The notes: generated from the letters alone by a model not told the origin. DNA of 16,921 nt from a bacterium (GCA_027622635.1 JAQBYK010000014.1:1-16921), one strand, 5' to 3'. Positions 7,344 to 16,343 are shown, counted from the first letter of the stretch. A program made the numbers and translations.

Positions 7344-7919
7344 ATGACTAAAAGACAACTTGAACCGATTCCGACTGCTGAAGGGCGAAAACTGGAAACC
7401 CACGAGGAATTTCGTGAAATTCGCACCCTTCTACAACGGCACCTTGTAATTAGAACCCCTCAGGGTCAAAAATCTTTGGAAATATTTGAGGTGGAGCCAT
7501 TTGCAGAAATGCTTACACCCGACGACCAAAGAACATTTAACTCTAAACCGAGAGCACGAGGAGAAATAATTGTTCTATGGAGAAGAGGAACCCCTATGCT
7601 CAATGTGGTCGTAAACCCAAATCAAGAAAGCGTAGTTTGTATCAAAACCTGCAAAATAGATGGCAAAGAAATTAGTGCAAATCAAGTATTAACGATGATG
7701 GGTTTTGAAGCGGAAACTTACGGTGGATATAAAGGGTTTCGTCCTGCCAGAACCACGGAGAGCGACGGTCAACAAAGCGTCAGCAACAACCCTGATGCAA
7801 AAATAAGAATAGAAGAGTTGGCGGAAACTGCCGGTGCAGTGTTAAACATAAGAAGAAACGTTGCGGCAAGGACTGCAGCAAACAGCCTCGGTGTCTTTGT
7901 AAACGCTGATCGCGTCTAA
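7344..7919 (+). CDS. hypothetical protein, 191 residues
   Basis: I do not recognise a family. The chain is soluble, with no signal peptide or membrane segment. Residues about 20-60 are predicted helical and charged. Residues about 70-120 look like beta strands (GEIIVLWRRG, MLNVVVNP, SVVCIKTCKI). A polar stretch rich in Ser, Asp and Gln (about 140-155) leads to a C-terminal helix and a short hydrophobic end. The start at ATG 7344 has the nearest thing to a Shine-Dalgarno sequence in this window (AAAGAG, two bases before the ATG, which is too close to be convincing). The gene meets the SNF2-methyltransferase gene tail to tail: its TAA (7917-7919) and that gene's TAG (7918-7916) share bases, leaving no room for a terminator. 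Confidence 0.7.
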   Translation: MTKRQLEPIPTAEGRKLETHEEFREIRTLLQRHLVIRTPQGQKSLEIFEVEPFAEMLTPDDQRTFNSKPRARGEIIVLWRRGTPMLNVVVNPNQESVVCIKTCKIDGKEISANQVLTMMGFEAETYGGYKGFRPARTTESDGQQSVSNNPDAKIRIEELAETAGAVLNIRRNVAARTAANSLGVFVNADRV

Positions 7920-10900
7920 ACAATATCATCAAAAACGTAGAACAACTGTTTTGGTTCAACAGGGTCAGACGCCAAAATGAAGCCCGGGCTATCACCCCCA
8001 TAGTCAACCGGAGTGATTCCTCTTCTTACCAACTCTTCCCGTACGCCTTCCGCTAATCCTCGCAGAGAATTACCATTATCCTGATAAACACCCTTCAAAT
8101 ACACCCTGGTATCGACAACCTCATTCATAAACTTTTCTTGCTCCTTTTTCTTCTGGTCCACTCCAGAATCAAACTCAAAACCAAGAGAATTGATTTGAAA
8201 TTGTGTATGAATATAGCCCTCATCACTACGGCCACTTTCTGCGCTTTCAGCATGTCTTATGCCATCTTTAGTCCCTGAAACCTTTCTGGTACGAGTCAAT
8301 CTAAGTTTTTCTAAATCCAGTCCATTAATATCAGGCTCTCCGGTTTTCCTCACCACTATAGTATAATTTTCAAATAAATTATCTTCCAGATTTGTATCGG
8401 TCGACTGAGCTCTTCCGGTAAATTCCTTCAAAGATTCCATCCCGAAATGTCTGCCAAGTTGTTCCGTGAAAAGCAAAGCCTCTTCAGGAGAACAGGTATT
8501 ACTTGGTAGAGTAAGCACAGCAATCCCGCCAGGTCTTAGTACGCGGTTTAACTCAAGCAAAGTCTGAACTCTTTCATCTTTATGTAGATCCTTACTTCGT
8601 CGACCAAGCTTAGTGCAGTAAATCGACATTCCCAGATTTACAGCACTAAACATCCCATCCGGATAAACACCTCTCATGTCAGTAAATGAACCAAGTTTTA
8701 CTCTTGGATTGTGACCGGGCCTCTTTTTCTTTAACAGCTCCTTCCCGGCTTCCAGCATATGTCCATTTAGATCCAAATTGAAAATGATTCTCGATTTTAA
8801 GTCTGCTGTATCTGCCAGGGTATTCTCTAAAACCAAATGACCACAGCCCAGATCTCCGTAGTTTCCAGGATTGATAAAGCCTCCCTCTTCAAGATGTTTC
8901 CATAGCCCGGCCGTAAATCTACCATTATTTCCACCATAGCCTCTCTCCCAGACACGAACATAAAGCTCAGCGAATTCTTCCCCGTGTTGTTCAAAAAATT
9001 GCCTGAGTTTTTCCTCACCCAGTCCATCAATATAGGAAAAAATTCTATTTAATTTCTGGGCATCAGTCATAGTCTTGTTACGAATAATTGTTCCAAGATA
9101 TACTCTCCCCCTATTCACAACGACTTTCTCGGAAAAATCTCCACGTTCTGCCAGAGCGATATCGTCATCCGTCAATGCCCCCCCAAATTTTAAAAGCTGG
9201 GTTTCAGCATCCTTTTCTTCAGAATGCTCTAAAATACCCTCGTGCACCGTACCAAGCACAGTCATGAGCGTAACCTTTGCATCTTCATTCCCCTCTCTGG
9301 CAAAACGCTTCACCAATTGTGCAAAATCCGGTTTGTTCCAACTGGGATTCAAACAAATAGCCCTTGAAATATGAGAGAGGTCGATTCCAACCCTTATAAT
9401 ATCGCCCATTGCGACAATTACAGTCTTAACCCCCTTCCTTTTTGAAGCCTCAAATGCCTCTCTTCGATCATCCCGACTTGTATCACCATCTATCAAGAAA
9501 ATCTCTACCTCTTCTCCCAAATGATCCCTAATTTTTTTGACCAGACTGGTTCCGGGGAGCGAAGCATGTTCTCTTAGTAATCCGTGTTTAAGAGCATTTT
9601 CCGCGATAACCACAACATCTTCCGTCAGCAATATCTCATCTACTTTTTCACACAAACTCTCTATAAATGATGACTTAATCTCCATAGTGGGAACAAAAAG
9701 TCCGGGATTCATGGCACATAAGTAAAGAAGCTGCAATTTTTTTCCGTGATCCAGCTCTTCATCCTGTAAAATTCCATTATAAATTCGCATTTCATCGGGA
9801 CTCAAGCTTAGATCGAGCGACTCAACGTGTTGCTCCCAATCCTCGGGCTCATCAAGAAGTACAATCATATCACAAACTGCGTTTCTAAGAGAAAGTGGGC
9901 CCATTCTTCTGGCGGCTTCTCTAACCGACCCGATATCGCCATAAGCCTCATTATCCCAGAGCCTAAGTTGCGGAACAATATCGTCAGCCCTGTTTGGAGT
10001 AGAATTGCCGGTTAACATTGCCATATTGCCTTCTTCATATAAATCGGGTATTCCAGTCGCAAGCTCAAGCAATACTTTTGTATTTCTACCAGAATCTTTT
10101 CTTGCGTAATGAATCTCGTCAATTGTCATAAAGTCAAACGGGTGTTTTTTTACTTCATCAACAATTCTCTTATCGGCAACCTGTCCACCAAACATGCTAT
10201 AGGGGAAAATAACAACTTCACACAAAAGCACTTCCCTAAGCTCATCAATACTCATCCCCGCACAAATAACCCCAACGCTTGGTTCCAGCCCCTCCTTGTA
10301 ATATTTTGTGACGCGATCCCTGACTTCATCTACGAGTTTCCCCGGAGGACAGATATAGAGCATTTTTTTAGCAAATACATGTTCCTTAGCCAAAAATGCC
10401 GCACCCGTTTTCCCTTTTCCCATAAAAAATTCTAACAATTTTTTACAATTCCGTGGATTTTCTCTTTCCTCCTCCTCCATCCCAACCAGTGACTCCAATG
10501 CGCCACTGATTTCCATCATTGCAATTCTTTGCCTCAGTGAGGGGAAAAAATGCACTTCTCCATTTCTATCAGTTAGAGAGCTAACCATTCTCTCTGGAGT
10601 CCTAATATCAAGTACTCTTTCAAAGTAAAGCATCACTTCATCAAAAAACTGCTTGTGCTCGACCACGGCAACATCAAGCTTAGTTTTTAAAATTTTAGCG
10701 ATAGTACCCTTTATTGTTCTAAGAGCCGCTTTATGCGCCACGACTGATCCGCTATCCTGCTCAGCCTTAACAAGCTCTCTATAAACATGATTTCTAATTC
10801 TTATGAACATCCATCGTCTGATACTGGGCAACTTCAGCATTGCTTCAGGAACTCCCGCCACATCACTTAAGATAGGTTTGGGAACCTTACATCGCCCTAA

Positions 10901-11623
10901 ATATTCAGAAATAATACCAACCGTTCTTGAGAATTCCCCCTCTGAAACTGCGCCAATTGATATCAGAAATTCCGCCACGACTTCGGGTCCCATCTTAATT
11001 GCCAGATCCCTATAGGGTTTCACCTTTTCAAGCAAGGATTGTTCTCTAGACATAATCCGTTTAACCTCAAACCTGTCCTTCAGATCGGCTGGCATCATTT
11101 CTTGAAGCAAATTCCATTTTTCAACGCGTGTATCACGATCTGTAATAAGTTCCTTTATTCTGGTATAAATTTCAGGCTCGTTGTTCCTAATCCACTTTTG
11201 ATCAAATTCTTCACCTTCTGGGATTTTTTGGCGTATGGACGGTATCAATTTGGCAAGCAATTTGGCAAGATCTGCTTCGTTACTGGCTTGACGAAGGGCT
11301 TCGGCATCGCCCCACAAAGCAGCTTTTTTCTTAGAATAAAATGTTTCAATCAACAAAACTAAAATTCTCTGTCTAGTCTCTACAATTGAGCTCTTCAGTT
11401 CTTCGGAAAGGCTAAGTTCATTATCAACATCCCTACATAAATCGAAGATATCAGAAACTTTTAAGAAATTTACAGCGGCAAATTTTCTCTTAAACTGGAT
11501 CATTAGTTTCCCCACATCAAGTCGCAAATCCGGACGAGACGTACAAAATTCGGCTGCCTGTTGCGTTATTATTCTCGTTGTTTCTTGTGAATCTAACATA
11601 TTAAGTTTGAGTTCCGTTCTCAT
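7916..11623 (-). CDS. SNF2-type ATPase fused to a class I SAM methyltransferase
   Basis: The protein (1235 residues) begins with about 360 helical residues of no known family. The ATPase follows: Walker A as MGKGKT (401-406), DEIH (502-505), LTGNSTP (537-543, motif III), GIDLSHISRAI (746-756, motif V) and SWNKPDFAQLVKRFAREG (761-778, motif VI with Arg 773 and Arg 776 in arginine-finger positions), then GTVHEGIL. This is the SNF2 order, so it should translocate on double-stranded DNA. Residues about 895-1095 are a Rossmann methyltransferase: YGDLGCGHL (922-930) is motif I, Asp 951 the likely ribose contact, and NRVLRPGGIAVLTLPS (1026-1041) the late strand. There is no (D/N)PPY motif, so it is not a typical DNA amino-methyltransferase. 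The last 135 residues are unassigned. It overlaps the upstream gene by 23 bases. A second ATG at 11599, one base after that gene's stop, is an alternative start. Confidence 0.85.
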   Translation of the reverse strand: MRTELKLNMLDSQETTRIITQQAAEFCTSRPDLRLDVGKLMIQFKRKFAAVNFLKVSDIFDLCRDVDNELSLSEELKSSIVETRQRILVLLIETFYSKKKAALWGDAEALRQASNEADLAKLLAKLIPSIRQKIPEGEEFDQKWIRNNEPEIYTRIKELITDRDTRVEKWNLLQEMMPADLKDRFEVKRIMSREQSLLEKVKPYRDLAIKMGPEVVAEFLISIGAVSEGEFSRTVGIISEYLGRCKVPKPILSDVAGVPEAMLKLPSIRRWMFIRIRNHVYRELVKAEQDSGSVVAHKAALRTIKGTIAKILKTKLDVAVVEHKQFFDEVMLYFERVLDIRTPERMVSSLTDRNGEVHFFPSLRQRIAMMEISGALESLVGMEEEERENPRNCKKLLEFFMGKGKTGAAFLAKEHVFAKKMLYICPPGKLVDEVRDRVTKYYKEGLEPSVGVICAGMSIDELREVLLCEVVIFPYSMFGGQVADKRIVDEVKKHPFDFMTIDEIHYARKDSGRNTKVLLELATGIPDLYEEGNMAMLTGNSTPNRADDIVPQLRLWDNEAYGDIGSVREAARRMGPLSLRNAVCDMIVLLDEPEDWEQHVESLDLSLSPDEMRIYNGILQDEELDHGKKLQLLYLCAMNPGLFVPTMEIKSSFIESLCEKVDEILLTEDVVVIAENALKHGLLREHASLPGTSLVKKIRDHLGEEVEIFLIDGDTSRDDRREAFEASKRKGVKTVIVAMGDIIRVGIDLSHISRAICLNPSWNKPDFAQLVKRFAREGNEDAKVTLMTVLGTVHEGILEHSEEKDAETQLLKFGGALTDDDIALAERGDFSEKVVVNRGRVYLGTIIRNKTMTDAQKLNRIFSYIDGLGEEKLRQFFEQHGEEFAELYVRVWERGYGGNNGRFTAGLWKHLEEGGFINPGNYGDLGCGHLVLENTLADTADLKSRIIFNLDLNGHMLEAGKELLKKKRPGHNPRVKLGSFTDMRGVYPDGMFSAVNLGMSIYCTKLGRRSKDLHKDERVQTLLELNRVLRPGGIAVLTLPSNTCSPEEALLFTEQLGRHFGMESLKEFTGRAQSTDTNLEDNLFENYTIVVRKTGEPDINGLDLEKLRLTRTRKVSGTKDGIRHAESAESGRSDEGYIHTQFQINSLGFEFDSGVDQKKKEQEKFMNEVVDTRVYLKGVYQDNGNSLRGLAEGVREELVRRGITPVDYGGDSPGFILASDPVEPKQLFYVFDDIV

Positions 11624-14423
11624 ATAGCTTATCCAGACCGGCCAAAAGTGCTTTTCTTAACTCCCTTAAATCTTTTGCCTTCGTAACTAAGGCCTCCAGT
11701 CCTCCTGCCTCGATTTCCATTTCCCTTATTCTTTGTTCCAGACCAGGCAAAGAATCTTCAACCACCCGTTTAGCCTGCATTAAAGTTTCCTTTTCTAGAT
11801 TTAAAGAATCCTTTTCCACTCGCAATCTACCAACTTTGTCCTCATCAAGAGCCACCATCAAACTACCGGATCTGTTATATTCGCTGCCAATCGCAAGATT
11901 CGTTTCCGCAATCAAAGAATCCTTTAAGGCAATTTCCTCTTCATAACCCTTTGTTGCGGCCTCACTCTCCCTTAACTTCAGAGTCAAAAGCTCGGCTTCT
12001 TCACGAATACCTTCTTTCTCTTTTAGTTCCTCTTTTAACACCGCAATTTGTTTAGTCAGATCTTCTAACTTAAACCCTATTCTTGCAAGAGAAGGCCATT
12101 TTCTCTGATAACTTAAGACAGGTGCATCCATCAATATCCCAAAATCCTCTTCACTTAAATTCTGCCTGACATATTTATCGTCAACCGTAGCGCGTCTCAT
12201 ACAAAGCTCTAATTTTTCAAGCACCGAAACAGTAATATATAGTGGCATATTTTTAACCACATCGGGAGCCAGACGAGACCTGAGATCGGCCAATATAAAT
12301 CTATAGGTTCTGGTAGAGGAACCCGGTAAAGATTCTACCCACTCCACAACACTGTCAATTCGACCCTGTAACTCGGGAGTAATTTCCTCCTCAAGCCTCG
12401 AACCTTGTTCTTCCAGACCAATCATGATTTCCACTAAAAGTTCCCGAATAAATATTTCAACTCGCTCTGGTTTTCTTATTTCTAATCCCCCATACAACTC
12501 TTCATTTAAAAGAGTTGTCCACTCTCTCATTAATCCAGACTGGGTGATCTCAGTCATAACCTCTTCCAAAGATGATTGTTGGTTAATCGGGTATAGCTGA
12601 CATTGTGTTTCTAAAACTTCTCTTTCCTGCGGCAAAATTTTCCCGGAATACCCGTCTTCAGACACGGAAGTATAAATTATTCCAAATAAAGCGGTTGCGG
12701 CGAATTCTTTAATGTCAACTTCCTCTGAAACTGGTGGTAAATCACTATCATGCCTACCCAGATTATCCAGCAAAAAAGAAGGATCAAGGGGAACATTAAG
12801 CAATCCAGCCTTAACCGCCTCGGCAAGTCCGGGAAAAGACCCTACCAGGGATTCATTAGTTATCACCTCAATACATAAATTTAGGCTCCTTTCGATCTGG
12901 GAAATCCCATCAACATAAAAACCCCTTAACTCTTCGGGAGAAGGGTCCTCTCGTTCAAGAGTCACCATCGTTCTACAATGCCTTTTAAGCTCAGCCAAAA
13001 ACTTCAAAAGCTTGGCAAAATCATGTTCTCTTACCGCTACAAATGGTCCGGTAAAACCAGGATTTGCTTCCTCCTGTCCCTTTTTAAATGCCGTCACAAC
13101 GACATCAACAACCTTTGACAAGTAATCATTAACAACAACCTTCACAAGGGCTGCATTAAAAGTCTTCATTTTTTCACGATCCTTGCCTTTACGAACTATT
13201 TCTTCAAGCTCCCAAACTCCAAATTCTTCAAGTAACACGGTGACGTCGGTAGTATGCCTAAGTGCCAAACCACCATGAAGTCTCTCATTTAGTATATAGG
13301 CAATTTCTTTTCGCATTTTTCCATTTAGGGTGTGTTGAGGGCCCCTGATTGGATCTCTTCTCTCCACCCATAGCCGGTACAACAAAGCTTTTTCTGAAGC
13401 AGCCAGGTCTGCCAACTTAACACTACTTTCCATGTCCTCCCTAAGCTCTTCCGCTAGCGAAATTTCTTCCGCAACTGCCATCGTTGCCTTAGCCTTATTC
13501 GGCAAAAACAGTAAGTCCTCAGATTCAAAGCCCTCAAAAGAAGCCTCAGGTTCAGCAAGAATAAAATCCACATCATCAATATTTCCAAGAAATAAAACCA
13601 GCCTATTTGCCGCTTCTATGGCCGCCATTCTAACCGGCTCTTCTCCAAACTCAAAACCTTTAACCTTAAACATTTTATTGCTTTCGCAACTTCTGGCGAT
13701 CGTTTCAAACCTGGGCAACATAAACTTCCTTAAATCTTCAAAAGAAAATTTATCGGTTCCAAATTCTCTTCTTGCCAAAGCCACACTACTGTTAACTGCG
13801 TTTTTCAATAAAATCGCAAGTTGTTTAATCGGAGCATAGTCATCTCTGGAGATATCTTCATCACCGGGCAACAAATCCCCAAGTGCCAATATATAAGGAT
13901 GAATACATTCGTTAAATACGATAACTCCCAGATTTCTTGAAATCACCTCCCACTTATTCGGATTTTCCACTAACATTCTTTCAAACTCTGTATCAACTCC
14001 CGGATCATTTCTCAAATCAACGCTTTTCCCGATTTCCCCTGCAATTTTCCCATAAATCTCTTCAATTCTTCTCTTAAGATTATTACCAATTACCGACCCT
14101 GTAGGATCTAACTCGGTCAGCTTCCCTTTAAGTTGGTCTACAATGCCCCTTACAGTCTGACAAACCCTGGTCAGGCCTTCAGTATATTTTATTTCATCAT
14201 GATCTCCGGCATCGCTAACAACTACACCAATAGCCACCCTGGCTTCGTTTATAAAATTTCCCACATCATTAGCTCGCCTTGCACCATCTGAAAACGATCG
14301 CAAGTACTCCTCAAGTTCCACTATCAAGCCTCCGGCATATAGCTCTGCCAAGCCGTCGTCAAGAGCTTCATTAATCCTTGCTAGAGGAAGTGTTCTTTGT
14401 TTTGGGTTGTTTCCTGGAGACAC
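11601..14423 (-). CDS. large helical/coiled-coil protein, unknown family
   Basis: I recognise no domain in these 940 residues. Most of the chain looks alpha-helical and soluble, with no membrane segment. Residues about 783-930 are a clear coiled coil rich in Glu, Lys and Leu. Two segments resemble each other: about 340-412 (containing ILNERLHGGLALR) and about 597-672 (containing LLNEELYGGLEIR), which suggests an internal duplication. A weaker echo may lie at 12-44. The start is GTG 14423: an in-frame TAA stands six codons upstream and no ATG is near. There is no Shine-Dalgarno sequence. It lies 46 bases after rdgB and overlaps the SNF2-methyltransferase gene by 23 bases, so the two are almost certainly translated from one message and may form a complex. 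The protein could be a scaffold, an SMC-like spacer or a substrate adaptor; none of these is shown. Confidence 0.75.
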   Translation of the reverse strand: MSPGNNPKQRTLPLARINEALDDGLAELYAGGLIVELEEYLRSFSDGARRANDVGNFINEARVAIGVVVSDAGDHDEIKYTEGLTRVCQTVRGIVDQLKGKLTELDPTGSVIGNNLKRRIEEIYGKIAGEIGKSVDLRNDPGVDTEFERMLVENPNKWEVISRNLGVIVFNECIHPYILALGDLLPGDEDISRDDYAPIKQLAILLKNAVNSSVALARREFGTDKFSFEDLRKFMLPRFETIARSCESNKMFKVKGFEFGEEPVRMAAIEAANRLVLFLGNIDDVDFILAEPEASFEGFESEDLLFLPNKAKATMAVAEEISLAEELREDMESSVKLADLAASEKALLYRLWVERRDPIRGPQHTLNGKMRKEIAYILNERLHGGLALRHTTDVTVLLEEFGVWELEEIVRKGKDREKMKTFNAALVKVVVNDYLSKVVDVVVTAFKKGQEEANPGFTGPFVAVREHDFAKLLKFLAELKRHCRTMVTLEREDPSPEELRGFYVDGISQIERSLNLCIEVITNESLVGSFPGLAEAVKAGLLNVPLDPSFLLDNLGRHDSDLPPVSEEVDIKEFAATALFGIIYTSVSEDGYSGKILPQEREVLETQCQLYPINQQSSLEEVMTEITQSGLMREWTTLLNEELYGGLEIRKPERVEIFIRELLVEIMIGLEEQGSRLEEEITPELQGRIDSVVEWVESLPGSSTRTYRFILADLRSRLAPDVVKNMPLYITVSVLEKLELCMRRATVDDKYVRQNLSEEDFGILMDAPVLSYQRKWPSLARIGFKLEDLTKQIAVLKEELKEKEGIREEAELLTLKLRESEAATKGYEEEIALKDSLIAETNLAIGSEYNRSGSLMVALDEDKVGRLRVEKDSLNLEKETLMQAKRVVEDSLPGLEQRIREMEIEAGGLEALVTKAKDLRELRKALLAGLDKLYENGTQT

Positions 14424-14444
14424 GGGGAAAAATTATTAGCCTGT

Positions 14445-14473
14445 AACCTAACAACTTTTTCGCCAACTGTCAA
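14445..14473 (-). promoter_or_regulatory. possible internal promoter for the coiled-coil/SNF2 pair
   Basis: A perfect TTGACA on the minus strand (14473-14468) overlaps the TGA stop of rdgB. It is followed by 17 bases and a poor TAGGTT (14450-14445, 3 of 6). The predicted start point near 14438 is 15 bases before the GTG at 14423. It could let the last two genes be expressed apart from rdgB. Confidence 0.3.
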
Positions 14474-15066
14474 GGGCACTTCTTTAGAAATCCTCTTAGT
14501 TTAGCCATCGCTTTTCCCCTATGGCTAAGACGATTTTTCTCTGCCATCCCAAGCGCGCTATACACCCTATCGCAACCATCGGGAATAAAGCATGAGCTCA
14601 GAGGGATTCCGGGTAATATTGCTGCCTCAAGCCCGGGGGTTATTCTCCCACGAACTTCTCCCTCAAAAAACATATCATTTGCACCATCAAAAAGGCAGGC
14701 ACAACACACAAACTTGGCACCCCTCTCCTTTTCCCCCTTCATTCTGTTCATAAAAAATTCGATCCATTCGGTGTCACCGGCCTGTTCTCCGGCACCCCAT
14801 CTCCTTGTTTTAACACCCAATTCCCCCTCCAGCGCATCTACCAAGATCCCACTATCTTCACCCAGTGTTAAAAACCCTGTCTTCTCGGCAAAAAATCTGG
14901 CCTTTTTAGAAGCATTTTCTCTAAAAGTTTCTCCATCTTCTTCAAATTCGTCACAATCAACGGTCAAATCACGCAAAAACAAGAGTTCATAGGGCACTCC
15001 TTCCAGTACTTCCCCTATCTCTTGGAATTTTCCCGGATTTTTTGTCGCTATCAGGAGTTTTTTCAT
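14470..15066 (-). CDS. rdgB: RdgB/HAM1 XTP/dITP pyrophosphatase
   Basis: This enzyme hydrolyses XTP, dITP and ITP to the monophosphate and pyrophosphate, keeping deaminated purines out of DNA and RNA. At 198 residues it has normal family length. Diagnostic segments are all present: IATKNPGKFQEI at the N-terminus (phosphate binding), LGEDSGILVDALEG (about 68-81, with the catalytic acidic pair as Glu-Asp), FIPDGCDRVYSALG (about 160-173) and EKNRLSHRGKAMAKL (about 175-189), the base-recognition SHR segment. The ATG at 15066 gives exactly the family N-terminus. It lies 80 bases inside the 3' end of the sigma-like gene, in another frame, so translation is probably coupled. The TGA stop at the expected length shows that the standard code is used. 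No Shine-Dalgarno sequence is seen. Confidence 0.93.
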   Translation of the reverse strand: MKKLLIATKNPGKFQEIGEVLEGVPYELLFLRDLTVDCDEFEEDGETFRENASKKARFFAEKTGFLTLGEDSGILVDALEGELGVKTRRWGAGEQAGDTEWIEFFMNRMKGEKERGAKFVCCACLFDGANDMFFEGEVRGRITPGLEAAILPGIPLSSCFIPDGCDRVYSALGMAEKNRLSHRGKAMAKLRGFLKKCP

Positions 15067-16252
15067 ATTCGGTTATTCGCCATTCACCTTCTTTCTTAAC
15101 AAATTTATAATGCAATTGAAAGCCTTCGGCAACAAGATCAACTTCAACGACCTCTTCCGCTATTTGTGTCACTTCAACCTCTTCGGCGACCAGGTCAATA
15201 CAAAGCCTGTCCGCAACTTCTCTATCCAGCTTTCTTCTTTCGCCATCAGAAAAAGTACCCTTATAGACAACTTCCTGTGAACACAAGGTCGGATATCCAC
15301 GCACAACTTTTCCATCAAAATCGACAAAGGTTACAACAAGCAGGGCCACAACGCTGGCAAAAATAAGCGCGGGAACAAGCATGAGGACAATCTTCCATCT
15401 ATCTATAAAATCAAATACTTTTTCCTGTTTTTCCACCTTAAGCCGACTTTTAAATTTCTCAGCATCCTCCTCCTCCCTCATTTCTTTTACCGCTTGCACA
15501 AAAATTTTAGCGGGATCATTGGAGCCGGTAGGAATATCTTCATCTTTCGCTTCAAATGGTGGAGCGGTTTTTGATTCCTCAAACGGCTCGACGTCAATTG
15601 CAAAGTCCTTTCTATCAATCCTGTTTTCAATGTCGGCCCTCAGGCTTAACTTAAAAGCTTCCGGAATTTCAACCTCTTCGGCCTCTCTAATTCTAGCCAG
15701 AAACCCACTCAGTTCACCAAAATAAACACCCTGCCTTTCGTCGCTCTCTCCAAAAAGAAGAAAGTGCGCTCTCTTTAAAACCCTGTAAATCTTAGGTCCA
15801 ATTAGACCATCCTGTATGCCCAGAACCGTCATTACATCACCATCGGCAACTTCCTCAAAAAACTTCAATCTAAGAATTTCTCTTTCTTCCAATAAGAGTT
15901 TTGAAAACATTTTTTCAGACTTTGCCGCCAAATTCTCTCCATTTTCATCTGGTGCCGGATGTGCACCTTGTGCTCCTTCAAACGCTTCCTTCCCCAGCTT
16001 TTCCCAAACCCTTGGTTTTGCAAGGCTATACAACCAAACCACGTAACCTATGTCTGTAGGTGTATTTTGAATTTGCCCAAGCGCATCCAGGAAAGTCAAA
16101 CGAACAATTTCCTCGGTTACCTGCCCGGGCTTTAAGCGCCTGGCCACATATCTATATAGATGCGGAAAATATGCATCAAAAAGCAAAGTAAACTGTTTCA
16201 TTTGACCAATTTTCATTTGGTCCACACATTGTCTTTCAACATAAAGATCCAT
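14987..16252 (-). CDS. membrane-anchored ECF-sigma-like protein
   Basis: Numbered from ATG 16252, residues about 19-86 resemble sigma-70 region 2 (FTLLFDAYFPHLYRYVARRL, EEIVRLTFLDAL, VVWLYSLAK). Residues about 116-168 resemble region 4 (LLLEEREILRLKFFEEVADG, VMTVLGIQDGLIGPKIYRVLKRA). An acidic linker follows, then one membrane helix (about 287-310, IVLMLVPALIFASVVALLVV). An outer domain of about 100 residues ends in a strand pattern (FQLHYKFVKKEGEWRITEYE). This order puts a sigma-like, DNA- and polymerase-binding part inside the cell and a sensor-like domain outside, in a single chain. Region 4 is divergent, so promoter binding is unproven. GTG 16294 would add 14 residues. A weak promoter (TTGACT, 16301-16296) would start transcription after that GTG. 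The last 27 codons overlap rdgB. Confidence 0.65.
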   Translation of the reverse strand: MDLYVERQCVDQMKIGQMKQFTLLFDAYFPHLYRYVARRLKPGQVTEEIVRLTFLDALGQIQNTPTDIGYVVWLYSLAKPRVWEKLGKEAFEGAQGAHPAPDENGENLAAKSEKMFSKLLLEEREILRLKFFEEVADGDVMTVLGIQDGLIGPKIYRVLKRAHFLLFGESDERQGVYFGELSGFLARIREAEEVEIPEAFKLSLRADIENRIDRKDFAIDVEPFEESKTAPPFEAKDEDIPTGSNDPAKIFVQAVKEMREEEDAEKFKSRLKVEKQEKVFDFIDRWKIVLMLVPALIFASVVALLVVTFVDFDGKVVRGYPTLCSQEVVYKGTFSDGERRKLDREVADRLCIDLVAEEVEVTQIAEEVVEVDLVAEGFQLHYKFVKKEGEWRITEYEKTPDSDKKSGKIPRDRGSTGRSAL

Positions 16253-16343
16253 AATCTTGTTTAAAGGGGATAGATATGCCACAAGAATAAGCACTAGTCA
16301 ATAGGCTGTAACCTTTTACAGAACAAGCCGTATTAACAAGGCC

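Noticed and set aside
7407..7422. Inverted repeat GAATTTC-GT-GAAATTC as an operator
   Set aside because: It lies inside the coding part of the 191-residue gene (EEFREIR) and is explained by its codons. No promoter sits near it.
7916..14423. Assignment of the SNF2/coiled-coil pair to DISARM or BREX
   Set aside because: No DrmA, DrmB, DrmC, PglX, PglZ or BrxC-like protein is present, and the methyltransferase lacks the DNA amino-methylase motif.
14470..14472. Possible TGA recoding (TGA=Gly, as in Gracilibacteria)
   Set aside because: TGA ends rdgB exactly at family length, and another TGA ends the O-methyltransferase (7289-7291). Reading through would add unrelated sequence.
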